Origin: Candidatus Aminicenantota bacterium
GTDB lineage: Bacteria; Acidobacteriota; Aminicenantia; Aminicenantales; Aminicenantaceae
Assembly: GCA_011773465.1 (NCBI GenBank)
Contig: WVXO01000052.1
Location: 1 to 49,266 of the forward strand
Length of the DNA: 49,266 nt
Direction: 5' to 3'
How positions within the stretch are numbered: the first letter of the stretch is position 1; each line of letters begins with the position of its first letter. Both the position numbers and the translations under genes were made by a program. This document shows positions 18,547 through 27,076 of this stretch, one piece after another. Below the pieces are notes generated by a model that saw nothing but the letters and a program-made list of their open reading frames with translations, made no database searches and was not told where the DNA came from.

Positions 18547-19218
18547 TTATTGTTCTTTTGGCTTGAAGCCAATCTTATCAAAAGGATTTACTACGCTTGT
18601 AGCAATATTACGTAAATGGGAGTTAATCCGTTTCAACCAGCGGAAATACAAGCCAAGAGAAACCGCATTACCAGGCCGTACACTTGTATCTTCCTCCCTA
18701 ACCAATCCCATTAAACTCTCATCGCAGATGGGATTTACCCAGTCATATTCATTTAGAAGCTTTAACGCTGAAGTATTGTCAGCAGATTCAAAACAGCTTT
18801 TGGTTCTGATTATACTATCTTCCACCGCAGCTTCTACCCGCTGCAAATCTTTTTCATATTTGGCGCCGTGTAATTTGCCGGGATGATTCATTGCCAGCTC
18901 GACAATATTTTTTGTGTAGTCGCCGATTCGTTCAATATCGATGATAATGCTGACTAAAACCAGACCAGAAGGCAATCTTTCTGGTCCAACGACTACCAGA
19001 TGATTAAATACATTTCGGCGAACTTCGCGTTCAAAACGATTGACTTCAATGTCTTTGCTGTAAATATCGATGCCAATCTCACTATCTTCCATATGCCGCA
19101 GGGATTCTCTGGCTGTTGCAAACATTCCTCGAATAATATCAAACATCGAAAAAGATCGACGATAGGCACGATCCATCAACGTATCTTTTTTAAAGATTGC
19201 AAGCCATTTTTCTAACAT
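18547..19218 (-). CDS. PhoU-like phosphate transport regulator
   Basis: A 223-residue helical protein of the PhoU family: ESLRHMEDSEIGIDIYSKDIEVNRFEREVRRNVFNHL is one three-helix bundle (quoted in part: IYSKDIEVNRFEREV), and LVLVSIIIDIERIGDYTKNIVELA is the second signature (quoted in part: DIERIGDYTKNI). It starts 12 bases after the stop of the Na/Pi cotransporter gene, with GGAGAG six bases before its ATG. In many bacteria a PhoU domain is fused to the C-terminus of NptA-type transporters; here the two are separate, co-transcribed genes. Likely role: gating or sensing of phosphate uptake. Confidence 0.85.
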   Translation of the reverse strand: MLEKWLAIFKKDTLMDRAYRRSFSMFDIIRGMFATARESLRHMEDSEIGIDIYSKDIEVNRFEREVRRNVFNHLVVVGPERLPSGLVLVSIIIDIERIGDYTKNIVELAMNHPGKLHGAKYEKDLQRVEAAVEDSIIRTKSCFESADNTSALKLLNEYDWVNPICDESLMGLVREEDTSVRPGNAVSLGLYFRWLKRINSHLRNIATSVVNPFDKIGFKPKEQ

Positions 19219-19230
19219 TGATAACTCTCC

Positions 19231-20331
19231 TTATTTAAAAAAATAGATTACTAATATAGGTATAACAAAAAAAACAATTATAATATATAAGATGGGGATC
19301 GTTTTATTTCGCGTTGAGAACAGCGCAAATCTTTTGGCAAAAAATATAGGAACAAATTTAAGTGGTAACCAAAAAACCATTCCCGATATATTAAATAATA
19401 AATGTGAAAAAGCAACAATAATTGCTGCTAGATTACCTGTTACCAGCGCTGCGAGTATCGCCGTCACAGTTGTCCCGAGATTGGCCCCAACAGTATAAGG
19501 AAAAATCTGGACAATTGTTAACAGTCCGGCACCTGCCATCGGCACCGCCAACGAAGTTGTAATGGAGCTACTCTGGACAATAAAAGTTAACATCAATCCT
19601 ACAAAAAATGCCCGAAGAGCCGTTTTGAATAAATAGCGGTCGAACCAAGCTTCCGCCTTTGTCACGACCAAAACCTTCAAAGCCTTTACCATCTGCGTTA
19701 AGGCAAATAGCAAAAGTATTAGAGACAAAACAAACAAAATCCAGGGATAATCTCCAATCAAACTCTTCAGAACATCCACCAGCGGACGGGTTAATGCTTT
19801 TACAGGACTTAAGAATTTTAGACCTCCCACGTTCTGAAATTCCTGCCCCATAAAGGTAGAAATCCGGCCCAAAAAGTTAGTGAAGTACTGCAACGGAAAT
19901 ATCACGAGCACCGAAAGCAGATTAAAATAATCGTGTACAATAGCCACAGAAAACGAACGCACAAACTCGTTACTGCGTTTAATTTGCGTTAGGGAAGCCA
20001 GGGTATTTGTAACTGAAGTTCCTATATTTGCGCCCATTATTATGGGAATAGCGTTGGCCACATTTAGAACGCCACCAGCTACCAGCCCTACTACAATGGA
20101 AGTGGTTGAAGAAGATGACTGTATAAGAGAAGTCGCCAGAATCCCTACAAACAAACCCACGAACGGATTGGTAGTGGTTTGGATCAGGGTGGTCGCCAAC
20201 CCTTTGCCCATCATTTTTAGGGAGGTGCCCATTAGCTCAAGACTAAATATAAATATATAGATAAAAATCAATAATTTGAGTAAGCTGAAAATGAAGGGAT
20301 GCTGTTTATAAAACCTAATGATTGATTTCAT
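19231..20331 (-). CDS. Na+/phosphate cotransporter (NptA/PNaS family)
   Basis: A 366-residue membrane protein with the duplicated QSSS signature of the Na/Pi family: LIQSSSSTTSIVVGLVAGG (about residue 60) and IVQSSSITTSLAVPMAGAG (about 250), each followed by an inverted-repeat block (IPIIMGANIGTSVTNTLASL and PYTVGANLGTTVTAILAAL). About eight to ten transmembrane helices are visible. It should take up inorganic phosphate with sodium. Start: ATG at 20331 (MKSIIRFYKQ), preceded by GGGA at seven bases; an upstream TTG at 20370 is possible. It is coupled to a PhoU-like gene downstream. Confidence 0.88.
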   Translation of the reverse strand: MKSIIRFYKQHPFIFSLLKLLIFIYIFIFSLELMGTSLKMMGKGLATTLIQTTTNPFVGLFVGILATSLIQSSSSTTSIVVGLVAGGVLNVANAIPIIMGANIGTSVTNTLASLTQIKRSNEFVRSFSVAIVHDYFNLLSVLVIFPLQYFTNFLGRISTFMGQEFQNVGGLKFLSPVKALTRPLVDVLKSLIGDYPWILFVLSLILLLFALTQMVKALKVLVVTKAEAWFDRYLFKTALRAFFVGLMLTFIVQSSSITTSLAVPMAGAGLLTIVQIFPYTVGANLGTTVTAILAALVTGNLAAIIVAFSHLLFNISGMVFWLPLKFVPIFFAKRFALFSTRNKTIPILYIIIVFFVIPILVIYFFK

Positions 20332-20370
20332 GTGCAATCCCGGCAATGAAACCACGCTCAGAAGCGTCAA

Positions 20371-20679
20371 TAAGCCAACATAAATATAACCCGAATAATA
20401 ATAATCCTAATGCGACTAGGATAAATCTGACTGTATTAATGATACCATGCACAAATATTCCAATCTATGTATTTTTTCGTTTTTTTATAACTTATGGCAC
20501 GCCAATCAATGCAGATATTCAAGCGCCTAAAGCACTGGCTATTTTCGGCTCGTATTCCCATAAGCTTCAGAGAATTTAATGTCTTTTGGTCCAGTGAGCA
20601 GAAAAGTAGTGACAACCTTAGATTGTTTTTTATAAACGGAAGATTCCAGTGTTAGACTGTGTCTAACACTTTGTATATT
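20371..20679. other. Intergenic region upstream of the Na/Pi cotransporter
   Basis: About 300 bases with no convincing gene. A plus-strand frame of 85 codons (20322-20579) overlaps the transporter start, has biased composition and no ribosome site, and is rejected. Confidence 0.4.
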
Positions 20680-21591
20680 TTATTTTAAGGAATCTAAATA
20701 ATTTTTTCTTAAAATAAGTTGCTGTGCATATTTAGAATCAAATCCACCCATTTTACTCTTGACTTCTTCTAATTTTGTTTCAATCTCGGCAAGAGTCATT
20801 TTATTGATCTTTTTTTTCTTGGCAGGGGAAACAGAGGGTGCAGCCTCAAGCTTTTCTGGCTTTGGAGGTTTTTCTACCTCAGCTGGCTCTTCTTTTACTA
20901 CTGGTGCTTCCGCCTCGGCGGGCATTTCTGGTTCAGAGGGTGTTTCTACCTCAGCTGGCTTTTCTACTTCAGGCGGGGCTTCTGTTTCGGTTGGTTCTTC
21001 TGGAGCAGTAATCTCTCCTACTTCAAGCTTTTCTTCAGACTTCGCTGGAGCCTCTGCTTCTTGAGGCACTTCTGGCTCTTCAGGTTTTTCTAGTTCTGGA
21101 GGTTGTTCTGCTTCGGCTGGTTCTTCAGGCTCAGGCACCTTCTCTGGCTCAGGAAGCTCGTCAGCTTCAAGTTTTTTTTCTGGTTCAGGCGGTGCTTTTG
21201 CCTCAGTAGGTTCTGCAGGTTCTTCTGGTTTTTCTGGCTCCTCCAGTTTTTCCACCTCGGGCGGCCTTCCTACCTCGGGTATTTTTTCAGGCTCAGGAGG
21301 CACTTCTGGCAAAGGCGGCTTTTCTGGCTCAGGCGGGACTTCTGGTTTGGGCTTTTTTTCTTCTTTTTCCTCTGGTTTTTTTCTTTCAGGTTTAGCTTTT
21401 GCTTTTTTCTCTTTTTTAGGTTTTTCCTTTTTTACTTTTTCTTTAGGAAGTTTCTCTTTCTTGACTTTCTCTGCAGGGGAGGGCTTTTCCTTTTTTACTT
21501 TTTTCTCAGCCTTAGCAGAAACTGCGGCCTTTGCTTTCACGTCTTTCTTCTCTTTTGTTTTTTTCTTTTTTTCCTTTTTCTCTTCAGCCAT
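20680..21591 (-). CDS. Lys/Glu/Pro-rich low-complexity protein with short conserved-looking C-terminal domain
   Basis: A 303-residue protein in three zones. Residues 1-80 are almost entirely Lys/Glu/Ala (a strongly basic tail). Residues 80-245 are irregular Pro-Glu repeats (PEPEKP, PPEVEKP, AEAEAP), expected to be unfolded and stiff. Residues 255-303 form an ordinary-looking helical segment (MTLAEIETKLEEVKSKMGGF, then DSKYAQQLILRKNYL). No signal peptide is present, so it should be cytoplasmic. An Lys-rich end could bind nucleic acid and the C-terminus a partner, but this is conjecture. Ribosome site AAAGGA precedes the ATG. Long frames on the opposite strand are artefacts of this composition. 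I do not recognise the family. Confidence 0.7.
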   Translation of the reverse strand: MAEEKKEKKKKTKEKKDVKAKAAVSAKAEKKVKKEKPSPAEKVKKEKLPKEKVKKEKPKKEKKAKAKPERKKPEEKEEKKPKPEVPPEPEKPPLPEVPPEPEKIPEVGRPPEVEKLEEPEKPEEPAEPTEAKAPPEPEKKLEADELPEPEKVPEPEEPAEAEQPPELEKPEEPEVPQEAEAPAKSEEKLEVGEITAPEEPTETEAPPEVEKPAEVETPSEPEMPAEAEAPVVKEEPAEVEKPPKPEKLEAAPSVSPAKKKKINKMTLAEIETKLEEVKSKMGGFDSKYAQQLILRKNYLDSLK

Positions 21592-21747
21592 TTTATATCC
21601 TTTTATATTCAGTACAAATCAACGATAATTAATATCTCTTCTGTAGATTATCAGACTTTAGGGCAGGAGAGCAATTGTTTTTTTAAGGGCACGTTCCCTA
21701 AGAATATTGCGTAAGAATAGTACCTCGGGGTAACCTTACCAAGAATA

Positions 21748-21776
21748 TTGCACAAGAATAAGGAATTTAGTATATT
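21748..21776 (+). promoter_or_regulatory. Predicted promoter of waaA, giving a leaderless message
   Basis: TTGCAC (21748-21753), 17-base spacer, TATATT (21771-21776). Transcription would start around 21783, within one or two bases of the ATG at 21785. The first half lies in an imperfect direct repeat (AAGAATATTGCGTAAGAATA near 21699 and AAGAATATTGCACAAGAATA at 21741-21760). Confidence 0.5.
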
Positions 21777-21784
21777 CATTGAAC

Positions 21785-23056
21785 ATGTATATCTTCTATT
21801 CACTCCTTCTCTTTATATATCTTTTAATTTATATCCCAGTCTATTTTGTGCGAATAAAATTATTAAGAGGAGAGAGTCTTTTTCTGCGAGAAAGATTAGG
21901 GCGGAGGCTTAAAAATGAGGGCACCGAAAAAAAGTCACTTTGGATCCATGCTGTTTCAGTAGGGGAGGTACTCTCGCTCCAGAATTTAATCAAAAAGATT
22001 AAGGAGAAGCACCCTGCATGGACCATTCATTTTTCTACTCTCACAAACACAGGCATGAGAGTGGCCAAGGAGAAATTAACTGATGCGGATAATGTATTTT
22101 TTGTTCCCTTAGATTTCAAACGTGTTGTTCGTAAATTCTTTAATACTCTTAGACCAAGAGTGTTTGTCTTAGCTGAATCGGAATTGTGGCCAAATCTCTT
22201 AAGAGAAGCAAAAAGAAAGACTAAAGGCGTTCTCCTTATTAACGGTAGAATCTCTTCGCGCTCTTTTAAAAGATATTCTAGGTTTAAGTTTGTAGCGAAA
22301 AAAATATTAAAAAACATAGATTTTTTCCTTGTTCAAACAGAAAAAGACAAGGAAAACCTTGAAAGAATAGGTATAAATTCGGGAGTGGTCGAAGTTGTCA
22401 GCAACTTGAAATCAGAGATTGATCTTCCCAGCTTGACCGAAGAAGATCTTCTAAAATTAAAGAATAATCTGGGCATTCTCCCGACAAATAGAGTAATCGT
22501 AGCCGGGAGCACTAGAAAGGGAGAAGAGAAGAAACTGATAGAAGCCTACTCAAGAGCCAAAAGTGTGGACGAAAATCTGCTTTTGATTTTGGCGCCTCGT
22601 CACCCTGAAAGGTTCGACGACGTAGAAAGAATTTGTAGGAATTTTTCTTTTAAGGTGATGAGAAGGACGCGGGTTTCACCGAATAAACAATGGCATATAT
22701 TGATCCTGGATACAATAGGTGAGCTGGCTCATTTTTATGCTCTTTCTGATATTTCTTTTGTTGGAGGAAGTTTGGTGCCTTGGGGAGGTCAAAATTTGCT
22801 CGAGCCGGCTTTCTACAAAAAGCCTATCTTTTTTGGACCCCATATGGAGAATTTTGCCTTTTTAGCTGAGAAATTTGTCCAATCCGGAGCAGCGCGGATA
22901 ATAAACAAAGATAAAGATTTAGATGAGCTGTTCCTGATTAGAGACGAGAAATCATTGGAAAAAATGGGAAATAGCGCTAAGGAAACCTTGAATTCATTAA
23001 AAGGGGCAACCGAAAAAACAATCAAAGCTATAGAAGCAATGATAGCAGATTCTTAA
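21785..23056 (+). CDS. waaA: 3-deoxy-D-manno-octulosonic acid (Kdo) transferase
   Basis: WaaA (KdtA) adds Kdo to lipid IVA at the inner membrane. The 423-residue product has an N-terminal membrane anchor (YIFYSLLLFIYLLIYIPVYF) and family motifs SLWIHAVSVGEVLS (catalytic Glu in VGE), TLTNTGMRVA, VFVLAESELWPNLL, LINGRISSRS, LILAPRHPERF, FVGGSLVPWGGQNLLEPA and GPHMENF, matching the whole GT30 family. A TTG at 21779 is in frame, but the promoter at 21748-21776 would start the message after it. The ATG at 21785 is therefore chosen, with a probably leaderless transcript. The PAP2 gene follows after 12 bases. With lpxB in the same window this shows an LPS-type outer membrane. Confidence 0.95.
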   Translation: MYIFYSLLLFIYLLIYIPVYFVRIKLLRGESLFLRERLGRRLKNEGTEKKSLWIHAVSVGEVLSLQNLIKKIKEKHPAWTIHFSTLTNTGMRVAKEKLTDADNVFFVPLDFKRVVRKFFNTLRPRVFVLAESELWPNLLREAKRKTKGVLLINGRISSRSFKRYSRFKFVAKKILKNIDFFLVQTEKDKENLERIGINSGVVEVVSNLKSEIDLPSLTEEDLLKLKNNLGILPTNRVIVAGSTRKGEEKKLIEAYSRAKSVDENLLLILAPRHPERFDDVERICRNFSFKVMRRTRVSPNKQWHILILDTIGELAHFYALSDISFVGGSLVPWGGQNLLEPAFYKKPIFFGPHMENFAFLAEKFVQSGAARIINKDKDLDELFLIRDEKSLEKMGNSAKETLNSLKGATEKTIKAIEAMIADS

Positions 23057-23068
23057 CGAACACGTCAG

Positions 23069-23902
23069 ATGAATAATCTTCCGAAAAACCTGTGTGTCTT
23101 CATCCTCCTGGGGATTTTATTTTTTTCTCCCTCTCAGAATATCCTCTTTGCAGAGACATCATCGGATGAGGACAAAGTCAACAAGGAATTCTTACTAAAT
23201 TTTGGCAATGATTTTGTCGATGTTCTTGTTTCACCAAAAGATTGGAAGGGAAAAGATTTCTTAAATTTGTCAGCGGTTATAGGGGCAGGGCTGCTTCTTT
23301 ATGCTGTTGACCAGGATATTCAGCAATGGGTGCAGGATCATCGCAACTCATCATCAGAGGATATTTTTAGAGCTATTACTCACCTTGGCAACGGATACGT
23401 TCTTATCGGTTTAATGACAGCTTTATATGTTTCTGGCGAGGTTTCTGATAATAACAGCTTGAGAAAGACAGCTCTGTTAAGCCTGGAAAGCTGGTTGACG
23501 AAAGGGATAATTATCAGAGGATTAAAGTCTGTTGTAGGGAGAGCTCGGCCCTGGACGGGTGAGTCCAGTCACAGTTTTCATCCATTTTCTACGAAATCAA
23601 GGTTCGCTTCCTTTCCTTCGGGTCATGCCTCTTCGGCATTCGCAGTTGCTACAGTAATCGCCGAGCAATCGAAGAAAGCTTATATCGACATTCTTGCCTA
23701 CAGCCTGGCAACACTGGTTGCTATATCGAGGATTCATATAGACAAACATTGGGCATCCGATATTCTGGTTGGTTCTGCTATCGGGTACTTTGTTGCTAAA
23801 AAAATCTGTGCCTTAGACAGGAACCGGAATTCAAATAAAGTAAAGCTTAGTTTCCAGCTTTCTCGACAAAGGCAAGCCCTTTCTCTTACTTTTTCTTTTT
23901 GA
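23069..23902 (+). CDS. PAP2-family membrane phosphatase
   Basis: A 277-residue protein with a signal peptide (MNNLPKNLCVFILLGILFFS, ending near FAE) and a PAP2/HPA phosphatase core with all three motifs: KSVVGRARP (153-161), PSGH (183-186) and SRIHIDKHWASD (220-231), with His186 and His227 as catalytic residues. About five hydrophobic helices surround them, and the active site should face the periplasm. It lies 12 bases after waaA, which points to lipid A 1- or 4'-phosphate removal (LpxE/LpxF-like). Undecaprenyl-diphosphate or phosphatidylglycerol-phosphate hydrolysis are alternatives. No good ribosome site; translation may be coupled to waaA. Confidence 0.88.
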   Translation: MNNLPKNLCVFILLGILFFSPSQNILFAETSSDEDKVNKEFLLNFGNDFVDVLVSPKDWKGKDFLNLSAVIGAGLLLYAVDQDIQQWVQDHRNSSSEDIFRAITHLGNGYVLIGLMTALYVSGEVSDNNSLRKTALLSLESWLTKGIIIRGLKSVVGRARPWTGESSHSFHPFSTKSRFASFPSGHASSAFAVATVIAEQSKKAYIDILAYSLATLVAISRIHIDKHWASDILVGSAIGYFVAKKICALDRNRNSNKVKLSFQLSRQRQALSLTFSF

Positions 23903-24124
23903 ATTGATTCATAGGCTAAGTCCAATCCGGACGGAACTTACCTCGAGGAATAATCAAAGCTACCAAAACCTAATCGCGTTTACATTCTGTCCTGGTCATG
24001 ATTACTTCATCCAGACATATGCCTATTATAAAAGTTACAAAAGCCTGATCTCGTTATCGATACCTCTGGACATCTTTTCACTGATTTTATATATTACAGA
24101 CACTTCTATTTTTAAGGAGAAGAT

Positions 24125-25825
24125 ATGAAAAAGACAATCACTCGAAGAAATTTCTTAAAGAAATCGTCAAAATTCGTTGCAGCAGCAGGCCTCGGTGGTT
24201 GCGGGATTCTGATTAAAGGATGCGCCTTAAAAAAGGATTTTGACCTCATCATAAGGGGAGGCTATATCTTTGATGGAACAGGAGGAGAAGTGTTCGAAGC
24301 TGATATCGGAATCAGCGGAGATTACATCAAGGAGATAGGACAAATACTGAGTGTTAGAGGAAAATCTGTAATCGAGGCAAAAGACCTTGTTGTATGCCCT
24401 GGTTTTATAGATGCTCATGATCATACTGACGTCGGGCTCTTGGTCAATCCCAAAGCAGAGAGTTCAATCCGGCAGGGCATCACCACTCTCGTCAGCGGAA
24501 ATTGTGGCAGTTCGCCTTTTCCTGTAGCTGAGGAAATTTACGAAGAAACCAAGGAGAATTTAAAAGAACTTTTCCAGCTCGAGTTAACATGGAGGGATAT
24601 CAACGGATTTTTCTCAAGGATTGAGGAGAAGGGCATAGCCTTGAATTATTCCACTTTAGTCGGGCATGGTGATATCAGGGGAGCTGCGATGGGATTCAAT
24701 GACCGCCCGCCAAGCCAGGAAGAACTCGAGAAAATGAAGATGATGGTGGCCGAGAACATTGAGCAGGGAGCTATTGGATTATCCACTGGGCTTGAGTATT
24801 CACCAGGAAGTTATGCTAATCCTGATGAGATAATTGAATTATGCAGGGTTGTTGCCCAAGATGGCGGAGTCTATGCTACTCATATGCGGGATGAAGGAGA
24901 TGAATTGATCGAGAGTCTCGATGAGTCAATAGAGGCGGCCCGCAAGAGTGGTGTGAGTCTTCAGATCTCCCATTATAAAATTGCTTATCCTCGGAATTGG
25001 CATAAGGTCGATGCTGCTTTAGCCAAAATTGAAGAGGCAAAGAATAATGGTGTTTCGATATTCTGTGATAGATATCCTTATATAGCTGGGTCAACCGGGC
25101 TCAGCTTTTATTTTCCCCTTTGGGCAAGAGAGGGAACAACTGATGAGTTTTTGGCCAAGTTAAAAGACCCTGCTCTAGAAAGCCGCCTACAGGCTCATCT
25201 CGCTGAGCAGGAAAAGAAACTCGGCTCCTGGGACAAAGTCGTCATTTCATCTGTTGTGAGCGAGGAAAACAAAACATTTGAAGGCAAAAGCATTCTGGAA
25301 GGAGCAAAGGAAACAGGAAAAAAACCTTATGATTTTATGAAGGATCTTTTGATAGAAGAAAGAAGCAGGGTTGGAATGGTCACCTTAATGATGAAAGAAG
25401 AGAATTTAAAGAGAATTCTGGCTCACCCTCTTGTGGGAGTCGGAACAGACGGATCAGCTGTTGCTCCCTACGGCCTTTTGCACAGAGGAAAGCCACATCC
25501 ACGGCATTATGGGACTTTTCCGAGAGTGTTGGGAAAGTACGTTCGAGAAGAAAAAATTGTTCCTATGCTTGAGATGATGAAAAAAATAACCTCTATTCCT
25601 GCTCAAAAATTTGGTTTTGGGAAGCGAGGGGCTCTGAAGAGCGGATATTTTGCTGATATCGTAATATTTGATCCAGATAAAGTTATTGATAAAGCTACTT
25701 GGACAGATCCTCATCAATATCCAGAGGGAATTGAGTATGTTCTCGTCAATGGAGCGGTCGTTATCAAAGAAGGAGAGCATACTGGAGATTTACCTGGAAA
25801 AGTCTTGAGAAAAGAGAAAGTCTGA
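24125..25825 (+). CDS. Exported D-aminoacylase-type amidohydrolase
   Basis: A 566-residue protein with GGAG five bases before the ATG. The N-terminus has a twin-arginine signal (TRRNFLKKSSK, then FVAAAGLGGCGILIKGC) that may end in a lipoprotein cysteine. The body is an amidohydrolase of the N-acyl-D-amino-acid deacylase type: CPGFIDAHDHTD (His98, His100), GNCGSSPFP (Cys127, the unusual metal-bridging Cys of D-aminoacylases), ATHMRDEGDEL, LQISHYK and GTDGSAVAPYG (catalytic Asp). It should remove acyl groups from N-acyl-D-amino acids or cleave D-residue dipeptides from peptidoglycan or peptides. Close relatives include dihydroorotase-like and dipeptidase enzymes, so the exact substrate is unknown. 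Confidence 0.9.
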   Translation: MKKTITRRNFLKKSSKFVAAAGLGGCGILIKGCALKKDFDLIIRGGYIFDGTGGEVFEADIGISGDYIKEIGQILSVRGKSVIEAKDLVVCPGFIDAHDHTDVGLLVNPKAESSIRQGITTLVSGNCGSSPFPVAEEIYEETKENLKELFQLELTWRDINGFFSRIEEKGIALNYSTLVGHGDIRGAAMGFNDRPPSQEELEKMKMMVAENIEQGAIGLSTGLEYSPGSYANPDEIIELCRVVAQDGGVYATHMRDEGDELIESLDESIEAARKSGVSLQISHYKIAYPRNWHKVDAALAKIEEAKNNGVSIFCDRYPYIAGSTGLSFYFPLWAREGTTDEFLAKLKDPALESRLQAHLAEQEKKLGSWDKVVISSVVSEENKTFEGKSILEGAKETGKKPYDFMKDLLIEERSRVGMVTLMMKEENLKRILAHPLVGVGTDGSAVAPYGLLHRGKPHPRHYGTFPRVLGKYVREEKIVPMLEMMKKITSIPAQKFGFGKRGALKSGYFADIVIFDPDKVIDKATWTDPHQYPEGIEYVLVNGAVVIKEGEHTGDLPGKVLRKEKV

Positions 25826-25949
25826 TACTCTCGATTCCATTCCAAGGATCATTTATTTCTATCGGCAGATACCAGATCCGCTTTTTGCCCAAGCGGAATG
25901 GCAAAGGAATCTAATGTTCAAGTGCTTGGTTTTTTAAAGTCTTAAAGCA

Positions 25950-26843
25950 ATGAAAAAAGTCTTCTTAATTTTTCTCCTTTTTATTTATCTGAACCAGATT
26001 TATCTTCTGTCTCTGCATGAAGAGCAGCTCTTGACTCCATCTGGAGTGACTGTAGAACTTTTATGCAGAGCTTATGAGTCGGGGGAAGTCATTGTTGTGA
26101 CCATAAAGGATGATTCGAGTGTGAAGGACGCTTGGATTCGTTTCTTAGGTAGAAGATATGCTATGGGAAAAAGCGAAACGAGTTCTGGGCTTTTGGCTTT
26201 CATAGGACTTGACCTCGACCTTAAATCCGGCTCTTATGATATGGAGATTTTCATAGATAAGGAACTGGGCGAAAGGGAGCATATCAAAAAGCAAATTTCT
26301 GTTCTAGCCAAGGAATTTCCTTTGAAGAAATTATGGGTAGATGAAAAATTCGTAACTCCACCACCTGAATTCCATGAGAGAATACGAAGGGAAAGGGAAT
26401 TCCTTGAAGTTATTTATGGAATAAGCACTGATCAGTGGCTGGGCAAAGGTCTTTTCATCCTCCCTTCTTCAGGAGAAGCAACGCCCAATTTTGGCGAAAG
26501 GAGAATATACAACAACAAACCTCGTTCCTCCCATAGGGGAATTGACATCATAGTTCCTTATGGAACTCCTGTTAGTGCTGCTAATTCAGGAAAAGTCGTA
26601 CTAGCGAGTGATCTCTACTTTGCCGGAAAAACAGTCATTATCGACCATGGAATGGGTGTTTTTACGCTTTACTGCCATTTTTCAAAAATCAGGGTAAAGA
26701 GAGGTAAGCTGGTCAGGAAGGGAGAAATTGTCGGAGAAATAGGAGCCACAGGCAGAGTGACAGGGCCACACCTTCACTGGGGAGTTAAAGTGTCTGGAAT
26801 CAGTGTGAACCCCTTTTCTATCTTGAGCCTCACTTTTGAATAA
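25950..26843 (+). CDS. Exported M23-family peptidase (LytM domain)
   Basis: A 297-residue protein with a signal peptide (MKKVFLIFLLFIYLNQIYLL), a beta-rich N-terminal domain (about 25-125) and a C-terminal LytM/M23 zinc peptidase. The zinc motifs are SHRGIDI (His195, Asp199) and GPHLHWG (His274, His276). PYGTPVSAANSGKVVLA and GKTVIIDHGMGVFTLYCHFS are typical strands. All ligands are present, so it is probably an active peptidoglycan endopeptidase, not a degenerate regulator. The stop codon lies two bases before the palindromic element at 26846. Confidence 0.92.
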   Translation: MKKVFLIFLLFIYLNQIYLLSLHEEQLLTPSGVTVELLCRAYESGEVIVVTIKDDSSVKDAWIRFLGRRYAMGKSETSSGLLAFIGLDLDLKSGSYDMEIFIDKELGEREHIKKQISVLAKEFPLKKLWVDEKFVTPPPEFHERIRREREFLEVIYGISTDQWLGKGLFILPSSGEATPNFGERRIYNNKPRSSHRGIDIIVPYGTPVSAANSGKVVLASDLYFAGKTVIIDHGMGVFTLYCHFSKIRVKRGKLVRKGEIVGEIGATGRVTGPHLHWGVKVSGISVNPFSILSLTFE

Positions 26844-26845
26844 TC

Positions 26846-27074
26846 GGGGTCAGACTTGCAAAACTTGAGTTTTTAACGTGAAATTGAGGTCAGACTTTGT
26901 CATAAATAATAGAAATTCTTAGGCTTTAAATTGTCCAGTCTTTCCCATAATAAGGCTTGACCCCCGATGATAAAGTCTGGCTCTTGCTGCTTTTGATCAT
27001 ATAGGCCTTCCGGTGATAAGGCCTAGCCCCAATTGAACAGACCTTTAAAACTCAAGTTTTGCAAGTCTGACCCC
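26846..27074. mobile_element. 229-bp palindromic repeat element with perfect 28-bp terminal inverted repeats
   Basis: GGGGTCAGACTTGCAAAACT begins the left end (26846-26873); the right end (27047-27074) is its perfect 28-base reverse complement. Inside, a second inverted pair is seen (CAGACTTTGTCAT near 26892 against a copy of ATAAAGTCTGG near 26970), plus related GCTTGACCCCC and CCTAGCCCC segments. A third copy of the end sequence lies at 49201-49226. No open frame is present. The design recalls REP/BIME elements mobilised by REP-associated transposases or a MITE. It fills the gap between convergent genes and can fold as a two-way terminator. Confidence 0.75.
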
Positions 27075-27076
27075 AT

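Noticed and set aside
20759-21714. Long Ser- or Phe-rich frames opposite the Lys/Glu/Pro-rich gene
   Set aside because: They mirror the biased codons of the minus-strand gene and lack ribosome sites and recognisable domains.
23904-24128. 74-codon frame between the PAP2 and amidohydrolase genes
   Set aside because: No ribosome site, no domain, runs into the start of the next gene. An imperfect repeat (AAAGCTACCAAAACCTAATC near 23957 and a relative near 24031) was noted but is too degenerate to interpret.
26844-27076. Intergenic repeat as a small protein gene or riboswitch
   Set aside because: No frame with a ribosome site; the symmetry and dispersed end copies fit a repeat element.
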